Positions 1 through 5,402 of a stretch of DNA of 5,402 nucleotides are shown piece after piece. The translations under genes and the position numbers were made by a program. The DNA is taken from contig JAOZOC010000252.1 in assembly GCA_029933495.1 (NCBI GenBank), positions 1 through 5,402 on the forward strand, written 5' to 3'. Below the pieces are notes generated by a model. The model was not told the origin of the DNA. It was given only the letters and a program-made list of their open reading frames with translations, and made no database searches. This stretch comes from Bacteroidales bacterium. Lineage in GTDB: Bacteria; Bacteroidota; Bacteroidia; Bacteroidales; JAADJA01. Position 1 is the stretch's first letter; every line of letters begins with the position of its first letter.

Positions 1-232
1 TATTGGCGAGGCCGCCGGGATTGTAAAAAATAGCGCTGTTATCCCTGTCGTTGGCAGTTATGGCTCCTGCAAGCATTGTTGTTCTGGCCCCAATACCGTT
101 CATCCAATAGTTGAATTCCTGCGAGATTAACACAAAAGGTATCGTCAGAAAAAGTAATATTAAATATTGTTTAATCCGCACCGAATTTTTTTTTGCCAAA
201 AATACATTATTTTTTTCATCAATTATTAACAT
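1..232 (-). CDS. Outer-membrane FadL/OmpP1-type transport protein, N-terminal part only
   Basis: The first 77 codons of a minus-strand gene are present; the rest lies beyond the left edge. The translation has a hydrophobic signal-peptide core (QYLILLFLTIPFVLIS) followed by QEFNYW. It then reads GIGARTTMLAGAITANDRDN and SAIFYNPGGLAN. The pattern G-x-G-A-R, then (M)xxGA, then the acidic D-x-x-SAIFYNPGGLA, is the N-terminal plug signature of the FadL/OmpP1/TodX family. These outer-membrane beta-barrels carry hydrophobic compounds; the substrate cannot be told from this fragment. I used the ATG at 232-230. An in-frame GTG at 181-179 would give a more typical signal peptide (MRIKQYLILLFL...) by removing 17 residues, so the start is uncertain. 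The gene is divergent from pdxB, with 67 bases between the chosen starts. Family assignment is good; function beyond outer-membrane transport is inference. Confidence 0.78.
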   Translation of the reverse strand, partial: MLIIDEKNNVFLAKKNSVRIKQYLILLFLTIPFVLISQEFNYWMNGIGARTTMLAGAITANDRDNSAIFYNPGGLAN

Positions 233-257
233 TAGGGTTCGGGCGCAAATGTTTTTC

Positions 258-265
258 TAATTTTG
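258..265 (+). promoter_or_regulatory. Putative -7 promoter box for pdxB (TAATTTTG)
   Basis: TAATTTTG matches the Bacteroidota primary-sigma -7 consensus TAnnTTTG exactly and lies 34 bases before the pdxB ATG. That position would give a 5' leader of roughly 25-30 bases. A clear -33 TTTG is missing; the nearest candidate is TTCG at 238-241, with short spacing. Box match seen directly; promoter function inferred. Confidence 0.45.
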
Positions 266-299
266 CCGGTAGTTTCGTAACACAATTTTGTTATCCCGG

Positions 300-1418
300 A
301 TGAAGATAGTTGCCGACGATAGAATACCGTTTTTGAAAGGCGTTTTTGAACCCTTTGCACAGGTTGTTTATTTGCCCGGAAAACAGATATGCAATGATGA
401 TTTGTCGGATGCCGATGCTTTGATTACAAGGTCTGTAACTAAGTGTGATACAGCATTGCTTGATGGTACTCCTGTAAAGTTGATTGCAACAGCAACGATT
501 GGAGATGATCATATTGATAAGATATTCTGTAAAAAGAATGGAATTACAGTTGTAGCAGCCGTGGGTTGTAATGCGTCAGCTGTTGAACAGTACGTAATCT
601 CGGCTTTGCTTACTTTGGTTGAGAGAATGCAGTTTAGTATAAAGGGGTTGAAACTTGGAGTCGTTGGAGTTGGAAATGTAGGATCAAGAGTTAAATATGT
701 TGCAGAATTGCTTGGGATGAAAACCTTGCTTAACGACTCACCAAGAGCTGAGAAGGAAGGGAAGAACGGATTTGTTGATTTGGATGAGCTTTTGGAAGAA
801 TCGGATATAATTACACTGCACGTTCCTTTAACTTATGACAGTGATTATCCGACATACCATCTTGCTGATGATGTTTTTTTTCCAAAGATTAGAAAGCCGG
901 TTGTGTTTATAAACTCTTCAAGAGGGAAAGTTGTTGATACGGATGCTTTGAAAGATGCAATTCAAAAAGGGAAAATCAGGGCATCTGTCATTGACGTTTG
1001 GGAGAATGAACCGGATATTGACAGGGAACTGCTGAATATTGTTGATATTGCAACTCCTCACATTGCTGGCTATTCTTTGGAAGGAAAGGCAAGGGCAACG
1101 CAAATGGCTGTTGAGGGGGTAAGCAAACATTTTGGATTTGGTTTGCAGTTCAGAATACCTGAACCGGAAGGAGAAAAACAGCTTATTGATATTGATTGCA
1201 GCGGGAAAAGTGTTCAGACAGTGGTTTTTGAAGCAGTAAGCTCATCCTATAATATTTTGGATGACGATAAATTATTGAGAAAAGAACCCGGAGATTTTGA
1301 GGCGTTAAGGCGAAATTATCAATTCAGGAGAGAATTTGGGAATTTTAGACTTAGGTTAGTAAATTGTGGTGAGGACGTGATAAATATTTTAAAAGGGATA
1401 GGTTTTGATATTAATTAA
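300..1418 (+). CDS. pdxB: 4-phosphoerythronate dehydrogenase (PdxB)
   Basis: This NAD-dependent cytosolic enzyme oxidises 4-phospho-D-erythronate to 2-oxo-3-hydroxy-4-phosphobutanoate in the deoxyxylulose-phosphate route to pyridoxal phosphate; SerC acts next. From the ATG at 300 the protein has 372 residues, close to the roughly 380 of E. coli PdxB, and key residues fall at the same numbers. The N-terminal substrate domain contains ADALITRSVTK (about 38-48) and TATIGDDHID (64-73). The Rossmann domain has GVVGVGNVGSR (120-130), with Asp146 as the NAD ribose acidic residue. The catalytic set of D-2-hydroxyacid dehydrogenases is complete: Arg208 (NSSRG), Glu237 (DVWENEP) and His254 (TPHIAGY). 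Residues from about 290 on form the PdxB-specific C-terminal dimerisation domain, including FEALRRNYQFRREF (333-346). An in-frame TTG at 288 would add four residues; ATG is preferred because MKIVADD matches the family N-terminus. No clear ribosome binding site is seen. The gene ends just before a palindrome at 1419. Confidence 0.96.
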   Translation: MKIVADDRIPFLKGVFEPFAQVVYLPGKQICNDDLSDADALITRSVTKCDTALLDGTPVKLIATATIGDDHIDKIFCKKNGITVVAAVGCNASAVEQYVISALLTLVERMQFSIKGLKLGVVGVGNVGSRVKYVAELLGMKTLLNDSPRAEKEGKNGFVDLDELLEESDIITLHVPLTYDSDYPTYHLADDVFFPKIRKPVVFINSSRGKVVDTDALKDAIQKGKIRASVIDVWENEPDIDRELLNIVDIATPHIAGYSLEGKARATQMAVEGVSKHFGFGLQFRIPEPEGEKQLIDIDCSGKSVQTVVFEAVSSSYNILDDDKLLRKEPGDFEALRRNYQFRREFGNFRLRLVNCGEDVINILKGIGFDIN

Positions 1419-1440
1419 TGACAAGCGTGGACGCTTGTCA
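1419..1440. repeat. Perfect 10-bp inverted repeat just after pdxB
   Basis: Arms TGACAAGCGT (1419-1428) and ACGCTTGTCA (1431-1440) are exact reverse complements separated by GG. As RNA this folds into a 9-bp stem with a TGGA loop. It starts directly after the pdxB TAA stop (1416-1418). No T-run follows, so it is not a classical intrinsic terminator, although it could protect or end the pdxB transcript. Its perfect symmetry and its position at the head of a run of other palindromes suggest a REP-type intergenic repeat. Copies elsewhere in the genome cannot be tested here. Confidence 0.7.
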
Positions 1441-1465
1441 CATATTGAAGTTCAGAACAATAAAA

Positions 1466-1511
1466 GCCCCAAAGGGGCGAAATATTGGTAACCACGGGCG
1501 TGAGCCTGTGG
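1466..1511. repeat. Two-hairpin palindromic unit, REP-like
   Basis: Two hairpins stand 13 bases apart. The first is GCCCC (1466-1470), loop AAA, GGGGC (1474-1478). The second is CCACGGGC (1492-1499), loop GTGA, GCCTGTGG (1504-1511), an 8-bp stem with one G-T pair. The layout of a short GCCCC/GGGGC hairpin, a short AT-rich spacer and then a CCACGGG/CCCGTGG-type hairpin resembles intergenic palindromic repeats I recall from Bacteroidota genomes. That resemblance is from memory, not a search. The G-T mismatch in the second stem still allows pairing in RNA, or in one DNA strand. No coding function is seen. Confidence 0.6.
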
Positions 1512-1528
1512 AAAGAAAAATAGAAATA

Positions 1529-1536
1529 TAGTTTTG
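1529..1536 (+). promoter_or_regulatory. Possible -7 promoter box for transketolase (TAGTTTTG)
   Basis: TAGTTTTG is an exact match to TAnnTTTG, 87 bases before the transketolase ATG. Around 20 bases upstream only a poor -33 match is visible (TGTG at 1507-1510), and it lies inside the second hairpin of the repeat. If used, transcription would start near 1543 and the leader would carry most of the hairpin at 1538-1569. This is the only good box I see in the gap; function is inferred and weakly supported. Confidence 0.3.
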
Positions 1537-1537
1537 G

Positions 1538-1569
1538 CGCGATTTTCGAGGGCGAAGCCGAAAATCGTG
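1538..1569. repeat. Long imperfect palindrome upstream of transketolase
   Basis: CGATTTTC (1540-1547) pairs exactly with GAAAATCG (1560-1567). The stem extends outward by a G-T pair (1539/1568) and a C-G pair (1538/1569). Inside it, GGC (1551-1553) can pair with GCC (1557-1559) around a GAA loop, leaving GAG as a bulge. It differs in sequence from the palindromes at 1419-1440 and 1466-1511. It may be a fourth member of a composite repeat cluster or a structured 5' leader of transketolase. The two readings cannot be separated from one copy. Confidence 0.55.
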
Positions 1570-1623
1570 ACAAAACTAAAAGTGCAGAATATCAAAGAAA
1601 TATTAAAAATAATTTTAATAAAA

Positions 1624-3660
1624 ATGGATAATAAAACAGCTAACAGGGCAGCCGATAACATCAGGGTTTTGACGGTTGCTATGGTTGAAAAATCAAAATC
1701 AGGTCACCCTGGTGGTGCAATGGGTGGCGCCGATTTTATTAATATTCTTTATTCAGAGTTTCTGAATTTTGATCCACAGGATATGGAGTTTCCTTTCCGC
1801 GACCGTTTTTTCCTTGATCCTGGTCATATGTCGCCAATGCTTTATTCTGTTCTTGCAATGGTTGGAGCATATTCAATGGAAGACCTGAAAAATTTCAGGC
1901 AGTGGGGTAGTGTCACGCCCGGCCATCCTGAATTGGATGTAAAACGTGGTGTTGAGAATACTTCAGGTCCGCTGGGACAGGGACATACAATGTCTGTAGG
2001 TGCTGCTATTGCCGAAAGATTTTTTGCGACCCGCTTTGGTGAATGGATGGCACATAAGACTTATACATTCATTTCAGACGGTGGAATACAGGAGGAAATC
2101 TCGCAGGGTGCCGGCAGAATTGCAGGTTATCTTGGGCTGAGCAACCTGATAATGTTTTACGATTCAAATGATATTCAGCTTTCAACAGAAGTTGATGAAG
2201 TAAGCACGGAAGATACCGCCGCAAAATATGAAGCGTGGGGTTGGCGCGTTGTAACAATTAACGGGAATGACCCGGATGAAATACGCGGCGCATTGATAAA
2301 AGCCAACCAGGAGACAAACAAACCATTCCTTATCATTGGTAAAACAGTTATGGGAAAAGGGAGTGTTACCGAATCTGGTGAAAGTTTTGAACATAAAGTA
2401 TCCACTCACGGCCAACCAATAAGCAATGCAGGTGCTTCGGCTGTAAAAACCATACTTAACCTTGGTGGTGATCCCGATAATCCATTTATTATTTTCCCTG
2501 AAGTAAGGGAGTTGTATGAAAAGGTTAAAGAAAGTAAGTTGAAAGCTATTGCTGCCAAAAGGGAGAAATATGAAGAGTGGCAAAAGGGAAATCCGGAACT
2601 TGCTAAAAAGCTTAATGGATTTCTTAATAGAGATATTCCTGAAATTGATTTTTCAAAAATATCTCTGAAACCCAATATTGCCACAAGAGCTGCTTCGAGT
2701 GCTGTACTTGCCGAATTTGCACACAATGTTGAAAATATGGTGGTTATTTCTGCTGACCTTTCAAATAGTGATAAAACAGACGGTTTCCTGAAAAACTCTA
2801 AACCTTTTTCAACCGGAGATTTCAGCGGAGCCTTCCTGAATGCGGGAGTTTCCGAGCTTTCGATGGCTGCCATTTCAAATGGAATGGCTTTACATAATAT
2901 TATTCCTGTTTGTGGTACTTTCTTTGTATTTTCTGATTATATGAAACCTGCAGTCAGGATGGCTGCATTGATGGAACTTCCGGTTAAATATGTATGGACA
3001 CACGATTCATTTAGGGTGGGCGAGGACGGACCTACTCACCAGCCCGTTGAACAGGAGGCACAGATAAGGCTGATGGAAAAACTGAAGAATCATTCGGGAG
3101 AAAACAGTGTGCTGGTACTCCGTCCGGCTGATGCAACCGAAGCGGTTGTGGGCTGGAAAATGGCTCTCGAAAACAAAATAACACCAACTGCATTGATATT
3201 GTCTCGTCAGGGAATTAAAGATTTACCTGTTATGCAGGGCTCTGACAGATATACTGATGCAATGCAGTCGTACAAAGGAGCTTACATTGTTAAGGATTCA
3301 GAATCCAAACCTGACATAGTTCTTATTGCAGACGGTTCGGAGGTTGCAACACTCATCGAAGGTGCTGCTATTCTTACTGAGAAAAAGGATCTAAAAGTCA
3401 GAATAGTTTCAGTTATTTCGGAAGGATTGTTCAGAAATCAAAGTGCAGAATATCAGGCTAAAATTCTTCCTGCTGATGTGCCCCGCTTCGGCCTTACAGC
3501 TGGACTTCCGGTTACCCTTGAAGGATTAGTTGGCTGTAACGGGAAAGTTGCGGGTATGGATCATTTCGGATATTCGGCACCATATAATATTCTGGATGAA
3601 AAGTTTGGATTCTCGGGTGAGGATGTTTATAACAGTGTTGTTCAGCTTTTATTCGCCTAA
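1624..3660 (+). CDS. tkt: Transketolase, full length
   Basis: This cytosolic thiamine-diphosphate enzyme of the non-oxidative pentose phosphate pathway moves two-carbon ketol units between sugar phosphates, linking xylulose-5-P, ribose-5-P and erythrose-4-P with glycolytic intermediates. From the ATG at 1624 it has 678 residues, a normal length. The N-terminal cofactor domain has SGHPGG with His28, GHMS (67-70), His101, SGPLGQGH (114-121), and the Mg/diphosphate motif starting at SDGG (Asp152) and ending at Asn182. The middle domain has Arg355, Glu411 (VSELSMAAISNG), which activates the thiazolium cofactor, and THDS then GEDGPTHQPVEQ (459-477) with His460. Later LRPADA (499-504) and LSRQ (526-529) hold phosphate-binding arginines. 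The C-terminal domain follows. GHMS and SDG replace the E. coli GHGS and GDG, as I recall for Bacteroidota transketolases. A TTG at 1534 would add 30 basic residues translated from a palindrome and is rejected. No Shine-Dalgarno is visible. The gene follows pdxB after 205 bases and overlaps the stop of the convergent gene by 4 bases. Confidence 0.96.
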   Translation: MDNKTANRAADNIRVLTVAMVEKSKSGHPGGAMGGADFINILYSEFLNFDPQDMEFPFRDRFFLDPGHMSPMLYSVLAMVGAYSMEDLKNFRQWGSVTPGHPELDVKRGVENTSGPLGQGHTMSVGAAIAERFFATRFGEWMAHKTYTFISDGGIQEEISQGAGRIAGYLGLSNLIMFYDSNDIQLSTEVDEVSTEDTAAKYEAWGWRVVTINGNDPDEIRGALIKANQETNKPFLIIGKTVMGKGSVTESGESFEHKVSTHGQPISNAGASAVKTILNLGGDPDNPFIIFPEVRELYEKVKESKLKAIAAKREKYEEWQKGNPELAKKLNGFLNRDIPEIDFSKISLKPNIATRAASSAVLAEFAHNVENMVVISADLSNSDKTDGFLKNSKPFSTGDFSGAFLNAGVSELSMAAISNGMALHNIIPVCGTFFVFSDYMKPAVRMAALMELPVKYVWTHDSFRVGEDGPTHQPVEQEAQIRLMEKLKNHSGENSVLVLRPADATEAVVGWKMALENKITPTALILSRQGIKDLPVMQGSDRYTDAMQSYKGAYIVKDSESKPDIVLIADGSEVATLIEGAAILTEKKDLKVRIVSVISEGLFRNQSAEYQAKILPADVPRFGLTAGLPVTLEGLVGCNGKVAGMDHFGYSAPYNILDEKFGFSGEDVYNSVVQLLFA

Positions 3661-4610
3661 AATGCAAATTTAAGAGAGACGTGTCCCCATTTGTGAGATT
3701 GTCCTCCTTTAAACTCTTTCGTTAAGAAGTGCTGGCCAAATTCAAAGGTAAACCCTTTTACAGCCAAAACTATTCCTGAATTTATTGTACCTACCCATCT
3801 GTTAAGGTTATTAACGGTATAAATATTGTCACTGAACAAACCACCCTGGAGTGTGGCATTGTAAGCAACAAAAGTAATTGCCGGTTCAGCAAAAAGATGC
3901 AATTTCCAGCCACCTGTTTTGCTAACTCCAATATCAGTAAAATAGTCTGACAACTTACCGGCAAGTAATCTGAATCCTCCTGTGAAATCAGTATATGGAA
4001 CCCCGACCCGTAATTGAATAGCCGGTATTATATCAAAGTTTTTATTATGTCCCAACCCCTTTTCAATTTTTATCTGGTAATTCAAAGCTATGTCAGGTTG
4101 AATCTGATTAATCCAGCCCAATGCAGGCTCAGAAGCTGGTAATATTTTATGAATCCCATTCTGAATTGATTTACCTCCCGAATACTTCCCAATTAATCCA
4201 ATTTGAATTTCGGATATTTTTTTCAATCTGCTTTTCGTGTTTAGCGAAACTTTCCGGTGGCCTATCAATAAATATGATGCAAAAGGGCGATCATTCATAA
4301 TTATATCCGTTGAAAACAGTTCTGTTGGTGTAAAAAAATCTTGTCTTAATGTGACAGCATACAGACTTTTGTCATTTTTGCCGTCAGGAAGAAGAATTGA
4401 TTTTGTAGGTATCCTGTCAAAAGAGGGTGCATAGTAACTCAATTCCAGACCATTTGAAAAGTATCTGTCTGTTTTGAAAATAAAATCATTGGACAGTTTG
4501 ATTTCGAGGATATGTATCTCTGCATCAGTCTGTTTCTGACTATACAGAAAGCCTGATGATAAAAGACTAATTGCAATAATCAGCCATATTTCTATTTTAA
4601 ATATCCTCAT
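3657..4610 (-). CDS. lpxR: LpxR-type lipid A 3'-O-deacylase homologue (outer-membrane DUF2219 family)
   Basis: LpxR is a calcium-dependent outer-membrane beta-barrel that removes the 3'-linked acyl chains of lipid A. The 317-residue product starts with a signal peptide (hydrophobic IEIWLIIAISLLSSGFLYS, probable cut before QKQ) and ends in SLKFAF, the terminal aromatic typical of barrels folded by BAM. Landmarks match Salmonella LpxR in order: an Asn-Asp pair (LSNDF, 41-42), TDRYFSNGLELSY (47-59), LRQDFFTPTE (88-97), NDRPFASYL (106-114), and the helix motif GLIGKYSGGKSIQNGIHKI (138-156). His154 there aligns with the catalytic His122 of LpxR, followed by GWINQI (165-170). The proposed active-site residues I can place are therefore present, which favours an active enzyme. 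Alternating polar/apolar strands fill the C-terminal half. The gene stands alone on the minus strand, convergent with tkt and divergent from rimP. The exact substrate in this organism is inferred; a related barrel with another substrate is possible. Confidence 0.82.
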   Translation of the reverse strand: MRIFKIEIWLIIAISLLSSGFLYSQKQTDAEIHILEIKLSNDFIFKTDRYFSNGLELSYYAPSFDRIPTKSILLPDGKNDKSLYAVTLRQDFFTPTELFSTDIIMNDRPFASYLLIGHRKVSLNTKSRLKKISEIQIGLIGKYSGGKSIQNGIHKILPASEPALGWINQIQPDIALNYQIKIEKGLGHNKNFDIIPAIQLRVGVPYTDFTGGFRLLAGKLSDYFTDIGVSKTGGWKLHLFAEPAITFVAYNATLQGGLFSDNIYTVNNLNRWVGTINSGIVLAVKGFTFEFGQHFLTKEFKGGQSHKWGHVSLKFAF

Positions 4611-4709
4611 GAATTCCCCAATGACGCCTCACAAATACAAATAGTTGCATAAAACGGGTGAATTCTAAATTTAGTATCATTGTTATTAATTTTCATTTTA
4701 AATAAAATA

Positions 4710-4739
4710 TTTGCATTTAATTAAAAAGTATTATCTTTG
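4710..4739 (+). promoter_or_regulatory. Promoter of the rimP-nusA operon, Bacteroidota type
   Basis: TTTG at 4710-4713 and TATCTTTG at 4732-4739 fit the -33 TTTG and -7 TAnnTTTG elements, with 18 bases between them. The box is followed by C and then ACCGC. The expected start of transcription is around 4745-4750, giving a leader of about 90 bases before the rimP ATG. This is the best promoter match in the window, in keeping with a highly expressed housekeeping operon. Confidence 0.75.
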
Positions 4740-4766
4740 CACCGCTTTTATCGAGTGGGAATGTGA

Positions 4767-4780
4767 GGTGCTTTGGTACC
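4767..4780 (+). other. Small leader hairpin upstream of rimP
   Basis: GGTGC (4767-4771) pairs with GTACC (4776-4780) around a TTTG loop: five pairs, one of them G-T. Alternatively TGGG (4756-4759) can pair with CCCA (4779-4782), which excludes part of this hairpin. It lies in the predicted rimP leader. On its own it is weak and could be chance. Confidence 0.3.
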
Positions 4781-4802
4781 CAATAAATAGGAAATACGTG
4801 AT

Positions 4803-4829
4803 GAGGGGGCTTGAGTCCCCTCTTTTATT
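4803..4829 (+). terminator. Terminator-like hairpin in the rimP leader (possible attenuator)
   Basis: GAGGGGGC (4803-4810) and GTCCCCTC (4815-4822) form an 8-bp stem with one G-T pair and a TTGA loop, followed at once by TTTTATT (4823-4829). This is the form of an intrinsic terminator, yet it sits between the promoter at 4710-4739 and the rimP ATG, on the sense strand of rimP. No gene lies between promoter and hairpin. It is therefore more likely a leader element controlling readthrough or translation than an ordinary gene-end terminator. It ends 15 bases before the ATG. Confidence 0.6.
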
Positions 4830-4837
4830 AGGTGAAA

Positions 4838-5287
4838 ATGATAACTGAAAAGAGGGTAGAAAATATACTGAATGATGTATTGCTTGGAACCGACAGGTTT
4901 CTTGTAAGCCTTAGTATCGGTAAGGGAAACCTGATAAATGTATTTGTTGACAGCGATACAAATATCACCATTGGTGAATGTGCAAAAATCAGCAGATTTA
5001 TTGAATCGGAGTTAGACAGGGAAGTGGAGGATTTTGAACTGAGAGTTTCGTCACCAGGGCTTGATCATCCATTTAAATTACTGAGGCAATATAAAAAGTA
5101 TATTGGCCGGGAGATAATAATTATTGCCGGGGATGATAAGAAACACAGTGGTAAATTGATCTCCGTGACGGAAAACGATCTGGAACTTGAAGAGAAAAAA
5201 GGAAAGAAAGGGAAAGAGAAAATGATTGAGAAGTATTTATTTAATGATATAAAAGAGGGGAAACCCGTAATTTCATTTAAAAAGTAA
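4838..5287 (+). CDS. rimP: Ribosome maturation factor RimP
   Basis: RimP is a cytosolic factor needed for maturation of the 30S ribosomal subunit. The 149-residue product has the family's usual length and two domains. The N-terminal alpha/beta domain contains NVFVDSDTNITIGECAKISR (34-53) and FELRVSSPGLDHPFK (66-80); VSSPGLD is the hallmark motif. The C-terminal SH3-like domain begins around residue 85 with GREIII, then GKLISVTENDLELE (105-118), a lysine-rich stretch KKGKKGKEK (120-128), and ends IKEGKPVISFKK. I chose ATG 4838 over an in-frame GTG at 4832. AGG at 4830-4832 gives a spaced ribosome binding site for the ATG, and MITEKRVENIL fits the family start. It heads the rimP-nusA operon, with 24 bases to nusA, and is transcribed from the promoter at 4710-4739 through the leader hairpin. 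The lysine-rich loop may add RNA contacts (inference). Confidence 0.93.
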   Translation: MITEKRVENILNDVLLGTDRFLVSLSIGKGNLINVFVDSDTNITIGECAKISRFIESELDREVEDFELRVSSPGLDHPFKLLRQYKKYIGREIIIIAGDDKKHSGKLISVTENDLELEEKKGKKGKEKMIEKYLFNDIKEGKPVISFKK

Positions 5288-5311
5288 TTGAAATATTAGA
5301 TTAAGAATAAA

Positions 5312-5402
5312 ATGGAAAATATTAATTTAGTTGAAACTTTTTCGGAATTTAAAGAATTCAAAAACATTGAGAGAGAAACGATGATGCGTATTCTTGAGGA
5401 TG
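5312..5402 (+). CDS. nusA: Transcription termination/antitermination factor NusA, N-terminal part only
   Basis: The ATG at 5312 opens a frame of 30 codons to the window edge. It begins with MENINLVETFSEF, then KEFKNIERETMMRILED. Bacteroidota NusA proteins begin similarly, with LIDTFSEFKELKNIDR and then (T/V)M...LE, the start of the RNA-polymerase-binding N-terminal domain. NusA binds RNA polymerase and modulates pausing, intrinsic termination and antitermination. It lies 24 bases after rimP on the same strand, matching the conserved rimP-nusA-infB gene order, which supports the call despite the short sequence. No Shine-Dalgarno is apparent (AT-rich AAGAATAAA before the ATG). Confidence 0.88.
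   Translation, partial: MENINLVETFSEFKEFKNIERETMMRILED

Noticed and set aside
288..299. Four-residue extension of PdxB from a TTG at 288
   Set aside because: The ATG at 300 gives MKIVADD, matching the family start, and places catalytic residues at E. coli numbering.
291..512. 73-codon minus-strand frame opposite the start of pdxB
   Set aside because: Antisense shadow of a conserved gene with no motif.
1419..1450. Intrinsic terminator of pdxB
   Set aside because: The hairpin is perfect but is followed by CATATTG rather than a T-run, so I call it a repeat; termination remains possible but unsupported.
1534..1623. 30-residue N-terminal extension of transketolase from a TTG
   Set aside because: The extension is basic, derives from the palindrome at 1538-1569, and precedes an ATG (1624) at which the family's usual N-terminus begins.
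1452..1661. 69-codon minus-strand frame covering the palindrome cluster
   Set aside because: It is translated through palindromic repeat DNA and runs into the real start of tkt; its low-complexity hydrophobic product matches no family I know. Palindromic repeats often yield such spurious frames.
2182..2873. Minus-strand open frames of up to 155 codons opposite transketolase
   Set aside because: They lie wholly antisense to a well-conserved gene, show no recognisable motif, and overlap each other in different frames.
4237..4434. 65-codon plus-strand frame opposite the LpxR-like gene
   Set aside because: Antisense shadow of a gene with conserved motifs; no upstream signal.
4611..4680. Promoter for the LpxR-like gene on the minus strand
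   Set aside because: Only a 7-of-8 match to TAnnTTTG (TGTATTTG) was found, within a short direct repeat and without a -33 element at the right distance; too weak to list.
1..5402. CRISPR array, tRNA or rRNA, transposase, defence or toxin-antitoxin genes
   Set aside because: No regularly spaced direct repeats, cloverleaf-type sequence or matching protein motifs were seen on either strand.

Overview
The window looks like chromosomal housekeeping DNA from a member of the Bacteroidota, probably Bacteroidales-like. Coding density is moderate and non-coding DNA is AT-rich. Start codons have little or no Shine-Dalgarno sequence, and several upstream regions carry the Bacteroidota -7 promoter box TAnnTTTG. 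The transketolase belongs to the form I associate with this phylum (SGHPGGAMGG, DPGHMSPMLYS, SDGGIQEEISQG). Genus or species cannot be given from the sequence alone.

Layout: (1) 1-232, minus strand: the N-terminus of an outer-membrane FadL/OmpP1-type transport protein, cut by the window edge. (2) 300-1418, plus: pdxB, 4-phosphoerythronate dehydrogenase of vitamin B6 synthesis, divergent from the first gene. (3) 1419-1569: a run of four different palindromes in the gap between pdxB and the next gene, which looks like a REP-type repeat cluster. (4) 1624-3660, plus: transketolase. (5) 3657-4610, minus: an LpxR-type outer-membrane lipid A 3'-O-deacylase homologue, convergent with transketolase and sharing overlapping stop codons. 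(6) 4611-4837: a divergent intergenic region with a strong promoter match and a structured leader that includes a terminator-like hairpin. (7) 4838-5287, plus: rimP. (8) 5312 to the window end, plus: the first codons of nusA. rimP-nusA is the beginning of the widely conserved rimP-nusA-infB operon.

How the genes relate: transketolase interconverts pentose phosphates and makes or consumes erythrose 4-phosphate. That sugar is the precursor of the 4-phosphoerythronate oxidised by PdxB, so genes 2 and 4 are metabolically adjacent even though a repeat cluster separates them. The two outer-membrane proteins (FadL-like and LpxR-like) concern the cell envelope and show no obvious link to their neighbours. 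rimP-nusA belongs to translation and transcription. I found no phage, transposase, CRISPR, toxin-antitoxin or defence gene. The least explained sequences are the palindrome cluster and the rimP leader.
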